Origin: Actinomycetota bacterium | GTDB taxonomy: Bacteria > Actinomycetota > CADDZG01 > JAHWKV01 | Length of the DNA: 64,000 nt | NCBI GenBank assembly: GCA_030447305.1 | Contig: JAUJPC010000002.1 | Span: 190,815-254,814, forward strand | Direction of reading: 5' to 3' | Shown: one piece after another, positions 1 through 10,002 of the stretch | Position numbering within the stretch: position 1 is the first letter of the stretch | Layout of the letters: each line of letters begins with the position of its first letter | Program-made: the position numbers and the translations under genes | The notes under the pieces: model-generated | The model's input: the letters and a program-made list of their open reading frames with translations, nothing else | Databases searched by the model: none | What the model was told of the DNA's origin: nothing

Positions 1-1
1 C

Positions 2-211
2 TTTGTATTGACGGCTCGAGCGCGGGGCTTCGTTGGCGTGCTGTCCACTCCAATCATGGGGGCGGACCGCCAGCCGCTAGGAGGACTTAATCTGTACTCA
101 CGCTCCGGCGACGGTTTCCCCCGGCTCGATGAATCGCAAGCGGAGATCCTGGCCACGCGGGCGGCATGGATCTTACAGACGACTGGGTCGAGCACTCCAG
201 AATTCGCGTGA
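2..211 (+). CDS. GAF-domain protein, C-terminal part (cut by window edge)
   Basis: The reading frame is already open at base 2 and ends at a TGA, so the start lies outside the window. The visible 69 residues match the last strands and helix of an actinobacterial GAF sensor domain: a GVLSTPI strand, PLGGLNLYS, then a helix with DESQAEILATRAAW. No ANTAR RNA-binding domain follows, so this copy ends with the GAF domain. The next gene is a GAF-ANTAR protein, suggesting a small sensor pair. The ligand cannot be predicted. Confidence 0.6.
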   Translation, partial: FVLTARARGFVGVLSTPIMGADRQPLGGLNLYSRSGDGFPRLDESQAEILATRAAWILQTTGSSTPEFA

Positions 212-334
212 CAGCGCTAGAATCTCGGTGCAAGCGCACTGTTCCGGGGACGGTAGCCGTCTCGCTAAGCGGCGACACCGAGGCTTAGAGCAATCGCTAT
301 AAGTTGCTGCATGGAACTACTTGTTCGGCATGAG

Positions 335-1028
335 ATGCCCTTGACCAGCGAATCCGATCAAATCTGGCTGAGACCTTCGCGGAGATCGCCCGATCCCTTC
401 AGGCAGAGGGATCGGTCCAGCAGACGCTAGAAAAGATCGTCCATTTTGCGGTGGAGACCATCGACGCCTGCCATCATGCCGGAGTGACGCTGATTGAGGC
501 AGGCAAGTTCAAGACTCCGGCATCGAGCGATGAGGTGCCTCCCAAGGTGGATTTCATCCAGTACGAAACTGGGGAGGGGCCGTGCCTGGAAGCCATCCGA
601 GAGCGAGAGATATTCGAGACCTCCGATTTGACGAAGGAGCACCGTTGGCCCAACTTCGCGGCCCGCGCCAATGAGGAGACGGGCGTAGTCAGCATGCTGT
701 CGTTTCGGCTCTTCGTGGAGGGGGACACCATGGGAGCTTTGCACATGTACTCCAAGCAGCAGGCGGCATTTGCCGACAGCGATCGCGCGGTCGGAGCTGT
801 ATTCGCCGCCCATGCGGGTGTCGCTTTGTCCACCGCTATTGAGAGACACCAGCTCACTGAAGCGCTTAAGTCGCGGGATGTGATCGGACAAGCGAAGGGA
901 ATCCTCATGGAACGAGAGAACGTAACGGCGGACGAGGCGTATGAAATCCTTCGACGAAGTTCACAGAACGTGAATACAAGTTGCGAGAGCTCGCGTCGAA
1001 GGTGGTCGAAGCGCAGGCGGACGCTTAG
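335..1028 (+). CDS. GAF and ANTAR domain protein, interrupted by frameshifts
   Basis: A GAF sensor domain (GEGPCLEAI; MGALHMYSK) is followed by an ANTAR domain (SRDVIGQAKGILMER), which in this family binds RNA hairpins to cause antitermination. In the main frame the ANTAR helix collapses into Arg/Ser-rich residues after base 975. A one-base shift at 976-977 restores KLRELASKVVEAQADA and a stop at 1026-1028, exactly as the family ends. At the 5' end, good GAF-type sequence (LAETFAEIARSL, from base 364) runs upstream of the first in-frame start (GTG 451), while the ATG at 335 is in another frame, so a second indel near 358-362 is likely. Either a pseudogene or, more likely, consensus errors. 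Confidence 0.7.
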
Positions 1029-1166
1029 CGGCCACAGTCCTCGCTACGCCTTGTGACTAGGGCTCCACAGCTCTTCTGCTGCTTAACCGAACTTGGCGGC
1101 CCGGCCGCTCCGAAAGCCACGCAACTACTCGAACTCTTAAGGCTGGAAGCCTAGGATCAAGGCCTG

Positions 1167-4100
1167 ATGTCGCCACACATGAGCCGTGAACGAAAGCTCA
1201 TCACGGTCCTATTCGCCGATGTCGTGGATTCCACCGCGATAGCCGAGGAGATGGACCCCGAGGACTGGTCCGCCACGATGAACCGCACCTTCGACCTAAT
1301 GGCCGAGGCGGTCCAAAAATACGAAGGTACGGTCGCTCAGTTTCTCGGCGACGGAATACTTGCCTTCTTCGGCGCTCCGGTGGCACATGAGGACGACGCC
1401 CAGAGAGCGGTCTGGGCGGCTCTGGCGATCCAGGACTCGGTCGCCACGCTTGCCTCCGACGTCAAGACAAGGGAGAAGGTCGACCTCAGGGTCAGAGTCG
1501 GCATCAACACCGGCCCGGTGATCGTCGGACAGGTCGGAAGCATGGAGTCCGGAACCTACTCGGCCATCGGCGACACCCTGAACACTGCGGCTCGGGTTCA
1601 GTCCGCGGCCGAGCCGTCGTCGGTGGCGGTGACAGAGAGCACCTATCGGCTGGTCTCCAAGGTCTTCGATGCTGCCGATCTGGGACAGATCGAGGTCAAA
1701 GGCAAAGCCGCGCCGGTCCACTGCTATCGAATAAGCGGGGTCCGTCCGCCGGGTCCGTTGGCCGAGTCGGCCGCCGCGCTGCACAGTCCGCTCGTCGGAC
1801 GGCAAGAACAACTGGCCGAGCTTCTGCAGCTGGTCTCGGCCGTCCAAAAGGGCCGGGGAGGCGTAGCCTTCCTGATCGGTGAGCCCGGAATTGGGAAGAG
1901 CCGGCTGATTGGAGAGCTCAGGTCGTCGAGCCGGCAGAATGCGCCCGAGCTGCTGTGGCTTGAGGGGCGGGCCCCGTCTTATGGAGGCGGTCTTCCCTAT
2001 GGGCTCATGATCCAGGTCCTACGCTCTATGTTCGGAACCGGCCTCGCAATGGACCCGCGTCAAGCCCGTGAAGCAGTCGCAAAGGGACTGCAGGACCTGC
2101 TGGGTGACTCGTCCGCTGAGGTCTTCCCGTACATCGCCCACATGCTTTCGATCGGGGTGGCGTCGGAGGACGGCGAGCCGGACGACCTCGAGCCGGAGGC
2201 TCTGCAAAAACGCTACGTGGAATCCCTGAGTCTCATACTGAGCTCGGCGGCGAAGACCCGACCCGTGGTGATCGTTTGCGAGGATCTGCACTGGGCCGAC
2301 CCCTCATCGGCTGCCCTGCTTTCAAAGCTCATCAACATTGCCGGACACTCCCGTGTTTTGTTCATATTTTCTTCTCGCAGGGAACCGCGTGCCGCCGGGT
2401 GGAAGCTCCTCTGGGGAGCACGAGAATCCTTTGGGGAGGCTCTGACCGAGATGAGTCTCCGTCCCCTCTCGCCCGAGCACTCTGCCGCTCTCGTCAAGGA
2501 GCTGACCGGCAGCACACCCCCCGACTCGCTCAGCGATTTTCTCGTTGCGGTCACCGAGGGCAACCCTCTGTTCATCGAGGAAATCGTCCGCAGCTATGTC
2601 TTGCCCGCAGATGTAACGGAGAGCAACTGGCAAAACAAGGGGCCGGGATCCTTGTTGGAAGGCGCTCACTCGCTGCACAGCCTGCTTCTGTCGAGCATTG
2701 ACCGTCTGCCCGCCGAGGCCCGCCGACTGCTCAAGCTGGCATCCGTGATTGGGCGGGAGTTTTCGCTCGATGTCCTCACGAGAGTTGTACGGCAGCTGGA
2801 TGAGCCATTTGATGTTTCCCAACAATTGTCGTCGCTGGAGGCAAACGGCGTCGTGGCGGTTGTCAGCGCGTACCCGGAGCTCCAGTATGCGTTTCGGCAT
2901 GCGCTCCTCCACGAGGCGGCTTACGAGTCGCTTCTCAAGTCGGAACGGAAAACCTTGCATGGAGCAATTGGCACCGCGCTGGAAAATGCCTACCGGGAGA
3001 GAACCAACGAGCTGGCCGGGTTGCTGGCTCGCCACTTCGCAGAGAGCGGTGACGACGAGCGGACTCTTGCCTATTCCGTCCTTGCGGCCGACGCAGCCTT
3101 CAGCCGCTACGCAGTCTCCGAGGCCGCCGCCCACTACGCCCGTGCAGTCGAGATTGCGGTCGATCGCCCTCAGGACGAGGACCGCCTCGTTCACCTATTC
3201 GTGCGACTCGGGCGGGCCCGCGAGCTGATTGATCTCTACGACCAAGCGGTCGAAACCTATCAACGGCTGGAGGAGTTGGGCCGGGCACGGAGCAACCAAG
3301 AGCTTGAGCTGGCCGGCCTGGTTGCGGGAGCCACAGCACTGGTGACTCCGGCGGGCCGCCAGGACATCGCCGGGGCGGAACGCTTGGCCGCTCGAGCCCT
3401 CGAGCTAGCGCGAACGACCGGTAACCGCGCCGCTGAAAGCAGGAGTCTGTGGAACCTGATGCTGGCTTACAACTTCTCCGGACGGGACCCGGCTGCGGCG
3501 ATCGGGTTTGGAGAAGAGTCCCTCGCCATAGCGCGCGAGTTGGGCGACCTGGAGCAGGTGGCTTCGACGTCGCTCGACCTCCACTGGGCTTACCTGGCGA
3601 ACGGTCAGATCGATCAGTCGCTCCAGGCGCTCAGCGAGGCGTCGAGGATCTGGGAGCAGACCGGAGACAAGGCCATGCTGGCGGACAGCCTCTCGTGCGC
3701 TTCCGGCCTCAAGCTCCTGCTGGGCGATTTTGAAGGCGTCATAGTCGAGGCAACCAAAGCGCGCTCGCTCAGCGAGCAAGCCGGGAGCCTGTGGGGACAA
3801 TCGTTTAGCCGGCTTTTCCCCGGCTATGCCTACCTCGAGATGGGACATCCGGGCACAGCCATCACAACCATGCAGGAGTGCATACGACTGGCAGACCAAA
3901 GCCTCTCCATCCCGGCCCTGGGCATGCGGGCAGAGCTGGGACTCATCCTTGCGCAACTCGGGACAACTGATGCAGGCTTGACCATGGCTCGGAAGGCCGT
4001 GGAGGAGTCGGAAAGGCGTTCGGGAGCCCTCAAAGCGTGGGCGGTTGGATGTCTCGCGAGGGTCCATGTCTTACGAGGAGAGGTAAGCGAAGCCTCGGCC

Positions 4101-4559
4101 GTTGTGGACCTCGTCGATCCGGATTCGGAGTCCGCCAATCTGGTCCTGCCGATCCCGAACCGGTTTCCGCTCGGCCTGGCGAGAGCAGAAGTTGCCCTTG
4201 CCCGCGGCGATGCAGCATTTTCCCTCTCCTTGAGCGAGTCGCTGGTCGGCGAGCTTCAGCGTTTGCATTTCAAGTTTTGGCTGCCGCAGGCGCTGCTCTT
4301 GCAGGCCCGGAGTACGCAGGCCCTGGGCCGGCTTGACGAAGCTCAGGGGCTGCTAGAGGAGGCTCGTTTGGTGGCCCGGGAGATCGGCTCTCTTTGGAGC
4401 CTTCAGCCGATCATGGCGCTGCTCAGTGAGATAGAGATGGAAAAAGGAAATTCGCCCAGGGCAGACTGGCTGGCGGAGGAGGCAAGGACTCTCGCCGACA
4501 AAATCCGTCGCGACCTTGCCGACGGAACGATTCGGGTAGGCGAGTTTCCTGCGTCTTAG
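1167..4559 (+). CDS. Class III adenylate/guanylate cyclase - AAA ATPase - TPR protein
   Basis: This 1130-residue protein has three parts. Residues about 5-185 form a class III cyclase domain with the metal Asp in LFADVVDST, FLGDGILAFFGAP and IGDTLNTAARV, so catalysis looks intact. Residues about 210-480 form an AAA/NB-ARC-like ATPase with Walker A GEPGIGKSR and Walker B VVIVCEDLHWAD. The remainder is helical repeat sequence of TPR type (ARALELARTTGNRAAES and similar). This architecture is common in actinobacteria and is thought to couple ligand or partner sensing to cyclic nucleotide production; the signal is unknown. It stands alone, about 140 bases after the GAF-ANTAR gene. Product (cAMP or cGMP) is not decidable by eye. 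Confidence 0.9.
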   Translation: MSPHMSRERKLITVLFADVVDSTAIAEEMDPEDWSATMNRTFDLMAEAVQKYEGTVAQFLGDGILAFFGAPVAHEDDAQRAVWAALAIQDSVATLASDVKTREKVDLRVRVGINTGPVIVGQVGSMESGTYSAIGDTLNTAARVQSAAEPSSVAVTESTYRLVSKVFDAADLGQIEVKGKAAPVHCYRISGVRPPGPLAESAAALHSPLVGRQEQLAELLQLVSAVQKGRGGVAFLIGEPGIGKSRLIGELRSSSRQNAPELLWLEGRAPSYGGGLPYGLMIQVLRSMFGTGLAMDPRQAREAVAKGLQDLLGDSSAEVFPYIAHMLSIGVASEDGEPDDLEPEALQKRYVESLSLILSSAAKTRPVVIVCEDLHWADPSSAALLSKLINIAGHSRVLFIFSSRREPRAAGWKLLWGARESFGEALTEMSLRPLSPEHSAALVKELTGSTPPDSLSDFLVAVTEGNPLFIEEIVRSYVLPADVTESNWQNKGPGSLLEGAHSLHSLLLSSIDRLPAEARRLLKLASVIGREFSLDVLTRVVRQLDEPFDVSQQLSSLEANGVVAVVSAYPELQYAFRHALLHEAAYESLLKSERKTLHGAIGTALENAYRERTNELAGLLARHFAESGDDERTLAYSVLAADAAFSRYAVSEAAAHYARAVEIAVDRPQDEDRLVHLFVRLGRARELIDLYDQAVETYQRLEELGRARSNQELELAGLVAGATALVTPAGRQDIAGAERLAARALELARTTGNRAAESRSLWNLMLAYNFSGRDPAAAIGFGEESLAIARELGDLEQVASTSLDLHWAYLANGQIDQSLQALSEASRIWEQTGDKAMLADSLSCASGLKLLLGDFEGVIVEATKARSLSEQAGSLWGQSFSRLFPGYAYLEMGHPGTAITTMQECIRLADQSLSIPALGMRAELGLILAQLGTTDAGLTMARKAVEESERRSGALKAWAVGCLARVHVLRGEVSEASAVVDLVDPDSESANLVLPIPNRFPLGLARAEVALARGDAAFSLSLSESLVGELQRLHFKFWLPQALLLQARSTQALGRLDEAQGLLEEARLVAREIGSLWSLQPIMALLSEIEMEKGNSPRADWLAEEARTLADKIRRDLADGTIRVGEFPAS

Positions 4560-4615
4560 CGCTGCTCGACGACTTGTCAGCCTTGACTGTGTCCCGCGGG
4601 ACGAAACCACCTGTC

Positions 4616-4646
4616 TTGACATACATACCCTAGGGGGGTAGGGTAT
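4616..4646 (+). promoter_or_regulatory. Promoter with embedded CsoR-type copper operator (copy 1)
   Basis: TTGACA (4616-4621) and TAGGGT (4639-4644) are spaced by 17 bases. Between and over them lies an inverted repeat, ATACCC (4625-4630) and GGGTAT (4641-4646), around a G-rich centre. The same arrangement precedes the next ATPase gene at 6871-6900. CsoR repressors bind GC-rich pseudo-palindromes placed over promoters, and a csoR gene lies downstream at 9182. Confidence 0.65.
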
Positions 4647-4677
4647 ATGACAACAGGAACAACGTTGGGAGTTGCGA

Positions 4678-6855
4678 ATGGAAAATCCTCACCCTTCCGT
4701 CGAGTCTACGGCGCCAGATCCCGCCCGCCATTCGAGAAGCGGCGGTCACGATCAGCGCGGTGGGCATGAGCAGCACGGTGGCGGTCATGAGCAGCACGGT
4801 GGCGGTCATGAGCAGCACGGTGGTGGTCATGAGCAGCACGGCGATAACGCCGGCATGTTCCGCCGAAAGTTCTGGTTGAGCTTCGTCCTCACGATTCCGG
4901 TAGTTCTATACAGCCACATGCTCATGATGCTGACCGGATGGAGCCCTCCAGGTTTCCCCGGATCCCACTGGATTCCCCCAGTCCTCGGTACGGCGGTGTT
5001 TCTCTACGGAGGACCGGTCTTCTTAAGTGCAGGCTGGGCTGAAGCTCGGTCTAAAAAGCCGGGAATGATGCTGCTCATCTCGATGGGTTTGCTCGTGGCT
5101 TTCGGGGCCTCGACGGCCACGACGCTCGGTTTCCTCGACGTCGACTTGTGGCCCGAGCTTGCGACGCTCGTAACCATCATGCTGCTTGGTCACTGGATCG
5201 AGATGAGGGCTCTGGGACAGGCTCAAGGAGCGCTCGCTGCGCTTGCCGCACTTCTGCCCGACGAAGCGGAGCGCGTAACGGAGGACGGCGTCGAAACTGT
5301 TGGAGTTAGCGATCTGCGGCCCGCGGACATTGTCCTCGTGCGCTCAGGAGCCCGGGTGCCTGCCGACGGAGTGATTGTCGAGGGGCGAGCCGAGCTTGAC
5401 GAGTCAATGGTGACGGGAGAATCCCGTCCGGTGCTTCGGAAGGTAGGGGACCGGGTGGTTGCCGGCACAGTCGCCACCGACTCATCGGTCAAGGTACGAG
5501 TCGAGGCCGTCGGTGAGGACACCGCTCTTGCAGGTATTCAGCGCCTGGTGGCCGAGGCGCAAGCCTCGCGGTCAAAGGCTCAACTTCTGGCTGATCGCGC
5601 CGCTGCCCTCCTCTTCTATCTTGCAACTGTCTCAGGAGCCGTCACTTTCCTCGTCTGGTCTGCGCTGGGACAGACTGAGGCAGCGTTCGTCAGGACGACA
5701 ACTGTACTGGTGATCGCCTGCCCCCACGCCCTGGGACTCGCAATTCCACTGGTGGTCAGCCTGTCGACTTCAGTCTCGGCGAAAGCAGGAATCCTGATCA
5801 AGGACCGGCTGGCATTGGAGCGAATGAGGACGGTCCAGGTGGTCATTTTCGACAAGACGGGCACGCTGACCAGGGGAGCGCATGTCGTTACCGGCGTGAC
5901 CGGACTTGGGATAACGGACGAGCAGGTCCTTGGACTTGCCGGTGCCGTCGAGGTCGAATCCGAGCACCCCGTTGGTCGGGCCATTGTGACGGCCGCCCGA
6001 CAGAAGGCTGAGTTCTCACCGGCGGAGCGGTTCCGTTCCCTTACCGGGCGCGGAGTTATGGGGCTGGTTGATGGAGTGGAGGTGGCCGTGGGAGGTCCGT
6101 CTCTGCTTCGGGAGCTCAGTGTTGAAGAACCGGCTGAGCTCGCTTCTCAAGTCGAGGAGTGGAAGAACCGCGGAGCCGCTGTTCTGTACCTGATACGAGG
6201 CGGGCGCGTGGTCGGAGCTATTTCGGTCGAGGACGCAGTTCGACCGGAATCATCCCAGGCTGTCGACGCTCTCCACCGACTTGGTTTGAGGGTCGCCATG
6301 ATCACAGGCGACGCCAGACAGGTTGCAGAATCGGTAGCTTCTATCCTGGCTATCGACGAGGTCTTTGCCGAAGTCCTGCCGGAGGACAAGGAGAAGGCAG
6401 TGGCCCAGCTCCAGAGTCGAGGGCTGCAAGTGGCGATGGTGGGGGACGGCGTAAACGACGCTCCAGCTTTGGCCCGAGCCGATGTCGGCATTGCGATAGG
6501 TGCCGGTACGGATGTGGCTATCGAATCTGCCGGTGTTGTTCTGGTGTCCTCGGACCCCCGTGCTGTGACGGGCCTCATCCGGCTCTCCCGGGCGGCTTAC
6601 AGCAAGATGCTGCAGAACCTTGTTTGGGGAGCCGGCTACAACCTGTTTGCCATCCCGCTGGCCGCCGGGGTGTTGTCTTGGGCCGGATTCACGCTGTCAC
6701 CGGCGGTTGGGGCCGTCCTGATGAGTGCTTCGACGGTCATCGTTGCCCTCAATGCACAACTGCTGAGACGCGTGGACCTTACCCGACCAGAGGCCGGTAA
6801 TGAGGGGCAAACCTCGATCGGATCGGTCAAGGAGATGGTGCGCGCGCCGAACTGA
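4678..6855 (+). CDS. copB: Copper-type P1B ATPase, CopB-like, with His-rich N-terminus
   Basis: A heavy-metal P-type ATPase of 725 residues with a CPH membrane motif at C348-P-H ([10 protein letters not shown]), characteristic of the CopB branch rather than the CPC of CopA. It also has TGES (VTGESRP), the phosphorylated Asp392 in DKTGTLT, and GDGVNDAP. The N-terminus has no HMA domain; it carries HEQHGGG repeats that should bind metal. ATG 4678 is chosen because GGGAG (4667-4671) sits six bases upstream; a TTG at 4672 is in frame but has no ribosome site. It probably exports copper from the cytoplasm and is controlled by the operator directly upstream. CopB proteins are variously reported for Cu(I) or Cu(II). 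Confidence 0.9.
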   Translation: MENPHPSVESTAPDPARHSRSGGHDQRGGHEQHGGGHEQHGGGHEQHGGGHEQHGDNAGMFRRKFWLSFVLTIPVVLYSHMLMMLTGWSPPGFPGSHWIPPVLGTAVFLYGGPVFLSAGWAEARSKKPGMMLLISMGLLVAFGASTATTLGFLDVDLWPELATLVTIMLLGHWIEMRALGQAQGALAALAALLPDEAERVTEDGVETVGVSDLRPADIVLVRSGARVPADGVIVEGRAELDESMVTGESRPVLRKVGDRVVAGTVATDSSVKVRVEAVGEDTALAGIQRLVAEAQASRSKAQLLADRAAALLFYLATVSGAVTFLVWSALGQTEAAFVRTTTVLVIACPHALGLAIPLVVSLSTSVSAKAGILIKDRLALERMRTVQVVIFDKTGTLTRGAHVVTGVTGLGITDEQVLGLAGAVEVESEHPVGRAIVTAARQKAEFSPAERFRSLTGRGVMGLVDGVEVAVGGPSLLRELSVEEPAELASQVEEWKNRGAAVLYLIRGGRVVGAISVEDAVRPESSQAVDALHRLGLRVAMITGDARQVAESVASILAIDEVFAEVLPEDKEKAVAQLQSRGLQVAMVGDGVNDAPALARADVGIAIGAGTDVAIESAGVVLVSSDPRAVTGLIRLSRAAYSKMLQNLVWGAGYNLFAIPLAAGVLSWAGFTLSPAVGAVLMSASTVIVALNAQLLRRVDLTRPEAGNEGQTSIGSVKEMVRAPN
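4762..4842 (+). repeat. Four tandem 21-bp units coding for HEQHGGG
   Basis: The core CATGAGCAGCACGG begins at 4765, 4786, 4807 and 4828, an exact 21-base period. Variation among units is confined to the codons for Gly, so the repeat is young at DNA level and can change copy number by slippage while staying in frame. Confidence 0.9.
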
Positions 6856-6870
6856 GCCTGGCGCGATTGC

Positions 6871-6900
6871 TTGACTGCTATACCCTAGGGAGGTATGGTA
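6871..6900 (+). promoter_or_regulatory. Promoter with embedded CsoR-type copper operator (copy 2)
   Basis: TTGACT (6871-6876) and TATGGT (6894-6899) are 17 bases apart. ATACCCTAGGG (6880-6890) then AGGTATGGTA repeats the operator seen at 4625-4646, including the shared core ATACCCTAGGG followed by GGTA. Its position also shows that copA must start downstream of base 6900. Confidence 0.65.
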
Positions 6901-6926
6901 GATGCGAGACAGAGATGGAGCTTGCT

Positions 6927-9137
6927 ATGGCATCCACTGAACAAGAGGTTTTCGACTTCAAGGTTGAAGGGATGACGTGCGGTTCCTGTGCCGCCCGGGT
7001 TCAGCGAGCGCTTGAGAAGGTAGAGGGCGTAGAGCAGGCGGACGTGAACTTTGCCACCCATCAGGTAAGAGTAAAAACTGCGACACCCACCGTTGACGGT
7101 TCAGCGCTCAAGGCAGCGGTGGAGCGCTCGGGGTACCGGCTTGCCGCTACGGAGGAGCCGAAGGTCAACAGGCACCCGACAGCCAAGTCACCTCCAGGCA
7201 TGTCCGAGGACAGGGGGACCTACTGGCGCCGAAGGGTCGCGGTGGTCTTCCCGGCGGCAATCTTCATGGTGGTGACCATGTTCATGGGTCACGAGGCGAT
7301 GGGAAATCCGGCACTGCGCTGGACCATGTTCGCAGTTGCAACAGTCGTCCAGTTCTGGGTGGGATGGCCCTTCCTGCGGGAAGCAGCCCGTCGAGCCCGC
7401 CGGCTAACGGCGAACATGGACACTCTGATTGCGATCGGAACTTCGGCGGCCTACCTCTTCAGCGTCTACCAGCTTGTCGAGAACCGCATGGAGCTTTACT
7501 TCGAGACGGCCGTGCTGATCATCGCCTTTCTGTCTCTGGGCCGACACCTCGAGGCCCGTGCCAAGGCGCGGGCAGGTAAGGCAGTTCGTGCGCTGCTTGA
7601 GCTGGGCGCAAAAGAGGCCAGGCTGGTCACCGGCGAAGGCGAGTTTATGGTTCCGGTCGAAGAGGTGCGGGTTGGGCATCTAATCCGCGTCCGGCCTGGT
7701 GAGAAGGTTCCCGTCGACGGCGAGGTGGTGGACGGTGCAAGTGCAGTGGATGAGTCCATGTTCACCGGTGAGAGCGTTCCGGTGGAGAAGGGGCCCGGAG
7801 ATAGGGTTTCAGGGGCGACGGTGAACGCCTCGGGCGTCTTGACTATTAGAGCTACCGCAGTGGGGTCCGATACCGCACTTGCCCACATCATCAAGCTTGT
7901 GGAGGATGCTCAAACCGGCAAGACCGAGGTTCAGCGCCTGGCCGACCGGGTTTCTGCGGTCTTCGTGCCGGTCGTCCTGGGGCTGGCTTTGCTGACGCTT
8001 GGTGCGTGGACCGTTGTTGCAAACGACCCTACCGAAGGTCTGTTGGCGGCCGTCGCCGTCTTGATAATTGCGTGCCCATGCGCACTCGGGCTGGCCACCC
8101 CTACCGCGATTCTGGTCGGTACCGGGCGGGGGGCCGACCTGGGGGTTCTCATTAAGAGCAGCGAGGTCCTGGAGCGCACCCGGACCATCAGCACCGTTCT
8201 TTTTGACAAGACCGGCACGCTTACGCGAGGCCAAATGTCGTTGACCGACGTCCACCCCGCAGGTGCGGCCGGAGAGGAGGTGCTGCGGCTTGCCGGAGCG
8301 GTCGAGGCCAACAGTGAGCACCCAATCGGCGCTGCCATCGCGGCAGCTCAAAGGGACAGGGCACCCTTACTGCCGGTGTCTCAATTTGAAGCTGTCGCCG
8401 GCTACGGCGTTAGATCGACGGTTGAGACGGAAGATGGGCCGATATTCGTGACGGTTGGACGACGGAAGTTCATGGCGGAATCCGGGCTTGTCCTGCCCGA
8501 GGAGATGGAACAAGCAGCGGAGCGCTTCGAGGCGGAAGGGAAAACCTCCGTGTTCGCCGGATGGAGCGGCGAGGTACGTGGGGTAGTGGCAGTTGCGGAC
8601 ACGATCAAGACCGGAGCCGAAGAGGCTGTTCAGTCTCTGAAGAGTATGGGACTGAGCGTCGCAATGATCACCGGCGACAACTGGACTACCGCTCAAGCTA
8701 TAGCGAAAGAGCTTGGGATAGACACAGTGATTGCTGAAGTCTTGCCTCAGGACAAGATCAATGAGGTCGCCCGCCTACAATCCGGCGGCGAAATAGTCGC
8801 CATGGTCGGCGACGGCGTCAACGATGCTCCAGCCCTGGTGCAGGCCGACTTGGGTATTGCAATGGGTACCGGGACGGACGTCGCAATCCAGGCAAGCGAC
8901 TTGGCGCTCATGAATGGAGATCCCCGCACAGTGCCTCTGGCAATCACGCTGTCCAGGCGCACCTATCGCACCATCGTGCAGAACCTGTTCTGGGCCTTCG
9001 GCTACAACGTCATCGCGATCCCGGTTGCTGCCCTCGGCTTGCTCAACCCGATCCTGGCCGGGGCTGCCATGGCCTTTTCAAGCGTTAGCGTGGTCGCCAA
9101 TTCGCTCCGCCTGCTCCGCTTTGGCCGCAGAGACTAA
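6927..9137 (+). CDS. copA: Copper-exporting P1B ATPase CopA
   Basis: A 736-residue Cu(I) exporter. One N-terminal HMA domain carries the metal pair C18 and C21 ([10 protein letters not shown]). The transport motif is C383-P-C385 ([11 protein letters not shown]), the phosphorylated residue is Asp427 (DKTGTLTRG), and GDGVNDAP is present. The frame is open further upstream (to 6867), but that stretch contains the promoter, so I choose ATG 6927, which has GGAG six bases before it. It has its own promoter/operator after copB and is followed by csoR and a blue-copper lipoprotein, giving a complete copper-response module. It moves Cu(I) from the cytoplasm outward. Confidence 0.95.
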   Translation: MASTEQEVFDFKVEGMTCGSCAARVQRALEKVEGVEQADVNFATHQVRVKTATPTVDGSALKAAVERSGYRLAATEEPKVNRHPTAKSPPGMSEDRGTYWRRRVAVVFPAAIFMVVTMFMGHEAMGNPALRWTMFAVATVVQFWVGWPFLREAARRARRLTANMDTLIAIGTSAAYLFSVYQLVENRMELYFETAVLIIAFLSLGRHLEARAKARAGKAVRALLELGAKEARLVTGEGEFMVPVEEVRVGHLIRVRPGEKVPVDGEVVDGASAVDESMFTGESVPVEKGPGDRVSGATVNASGVLTIRATAVGSDTALAHIIKLVEDAQTGKTEVQRLADRVSAVFVPVVLGLALLTLGAWTVVANDPTEGLLAAVAVLIIACPCALGLATPTAILVGTGRGADLGVLIKSSEVLERTRTISTVLFDKTGTLTRGQMSLTDVHPAGAAGEEVLRLAGAVEANSEHPIGAAIAAAQRDRAPLLPVSQFEAVAGYGVRSTVETEDGPIFVTVGRRKFMAESGLVLPEEMEQAAERFEAEGKTSVFAGWSGEVRGVVAVADTIKTGAEEAVQSLKSMGLSVAMITGDNWTTAQAIAKELGIDTVIAEVLPQDKINEVARLQSGGEIVAMVGDGVNDAPALVQADLGIAMGTGTDVAIQASDLALMNGDPRTVPLAITLSRRTYRTIVQNLFWAFGYNVIAIPVAALGLLNPILAGAAMAFSSVSVVANSLRLLRFGRRD

Positions 9138-9181
9138 GTCCAGATTGACGGCCTATCCAGGTCGATGGTGAAGGAGACGAG

Positions 9182-9460
9182 ATGCCAACCTACGGTTACA
9201 GTGACAACAAAGAGGATGTGCTCGCCCGACTCAAAAAGATTGAGGGTCAGGTGCGGGGGCTTTCGAGGATGGTGGACAACGACGTCTACTGCATCGATAT
9301 CCTCACGCAGATCACGGCGGCGAGCAACGGACTCAAGAAGGTTGCCATCGCACTGCTGGATGATCACATTCGCCATTGCGTCGCTGAACCTCCTGAAGGA
9401 TCCAACAAGGACATGGTCCGAGAGGCAACGGCGGCAATAGAGCGGCTTGTCAAGTCATGA
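9182..9460 (+). CDS. csoR: CsoR-family copper-sensing repressor
   Basis: A 92-residue all-helical DUF156 repressor. The Cu(I) ligand triad of CsoR proteins is intact: C37 (VYCIDI), H62 (DDHIRH) and C66 (RHCV), matching the C-H-C pattern that separates copper sensors from formaldehyde or persulfide sensors. It lies 44 bases after copA and is probably cotranscribed with it. The inverted repeats at 4625-4646 and 6880-6900 are its likely targets; copper binding would release it and induce both exporters. Confidence 0.9.
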   Translation: MPTYGYSDNKEDVLARLKKIEGQVRGLSRMVDNDVYCIDILTQITAASNGLKKVAIALLDDHIRHCVAEPPEGSNKDMVREATAAIERLVKS

Positions 9461-9508
9461 ACCCCGGGCAGGCTTTCAACGACAACCGGATCGAAGGAGA
9501 CAAAGCCA

Positions 9509-9976
9509 ATGAAGGTTCTTAACTACAAATCTGCACAAATTATCGGTCTAATGATGACCGTGTTGGGAACGGCTTGTGGAGGAGGAGATCACGGCGGTCA
9601 TGCAGCCGGAGACGCGGCCGGGGGAGATGAGGCAGACCGTGTCGTTGAAGTGGCAATGACCGACAATGCCTTCAACCCCAGCTCGATCACAGTGTCATCC
9701 GGGGAAACTGTGAGGTTCAGGTTCACCAACAAAGGAGCCGTGGCTCACGAAGCCTTTATTGGCGATGCCGAGGAGCAGGCTGAGCACGGCGAATCGATGG
9801 AGTCGGGCGAGCACATGGAAGGCCACGATATGGCCGGCGGGGATGCCCTTGTGCTCGATCCCGGAGAAAAGGGTGACCTGTCATACGCCTTTGAAGAGGC
9901 CGGGGAAATCCTCATCGGCTGTCACCAGCCGGGTCACTACGAGGCGGGAATGAAGTCGACGGTGGCCGTCTCCTAA
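9509..9976 (+). CDS. Blue-copper (cupredoxin) lipoprotein with His/Met-rich loop
   Basis: A 155-residue exported protein. The signal peptide ends in a lipobox (LGTAC, C23). Type 1 copper ligands are visible: H80 (VAHEAF), C138, H143 and M148 in GCHQPGHYEAGM. Between the first His and the Cys is an insert rich in His, Met and Glu (GESMESGEHMEGHDM) that could hold extra copper. It is anchored outside the membrane, downstream of csoR, with GGAG before the ATG. A role in binding or passing on exported copper is inferred from context. Confidence 0.85.
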   Translation: MKVLNYKSAQIIGLMMTVLGTACGGGDHGGHAAGDAAGGDEADRVVEVAMTDNAFNPSSITVSSGETVRFRFTNKGAVAHEAFIGDAEEQAEHGESMESGEHMEGHDMAGGDALVLDPGEKGDLSYAFEEAGEILIGCHQPGHYEAGMKSTVAVS

Positions 9977-10002
9977 AAGACCACCCTTCGCTTCGACGCT
10001 TC

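Noticed and set aside
2322-3194. Long minus-strand frame of 290 codons
   Set aside because: It is the shadow of the cyclase-ATPase gene; no domain and no ribosome site.
4630-4839. Minus-strand frame rich in Met, Leu and Thr opposite the start of copB
   Set aside because: It is the mirror of the 21-bp His repeat; the repetitive pattern has no independent support, and the copB promoter lies at its end.
4762-4842. Short regular repeats as a possible CRISPR array
   Set aside because: Units are directly adjacent without spacers, code for HEQHGGG in frame, and no cas genes are present.
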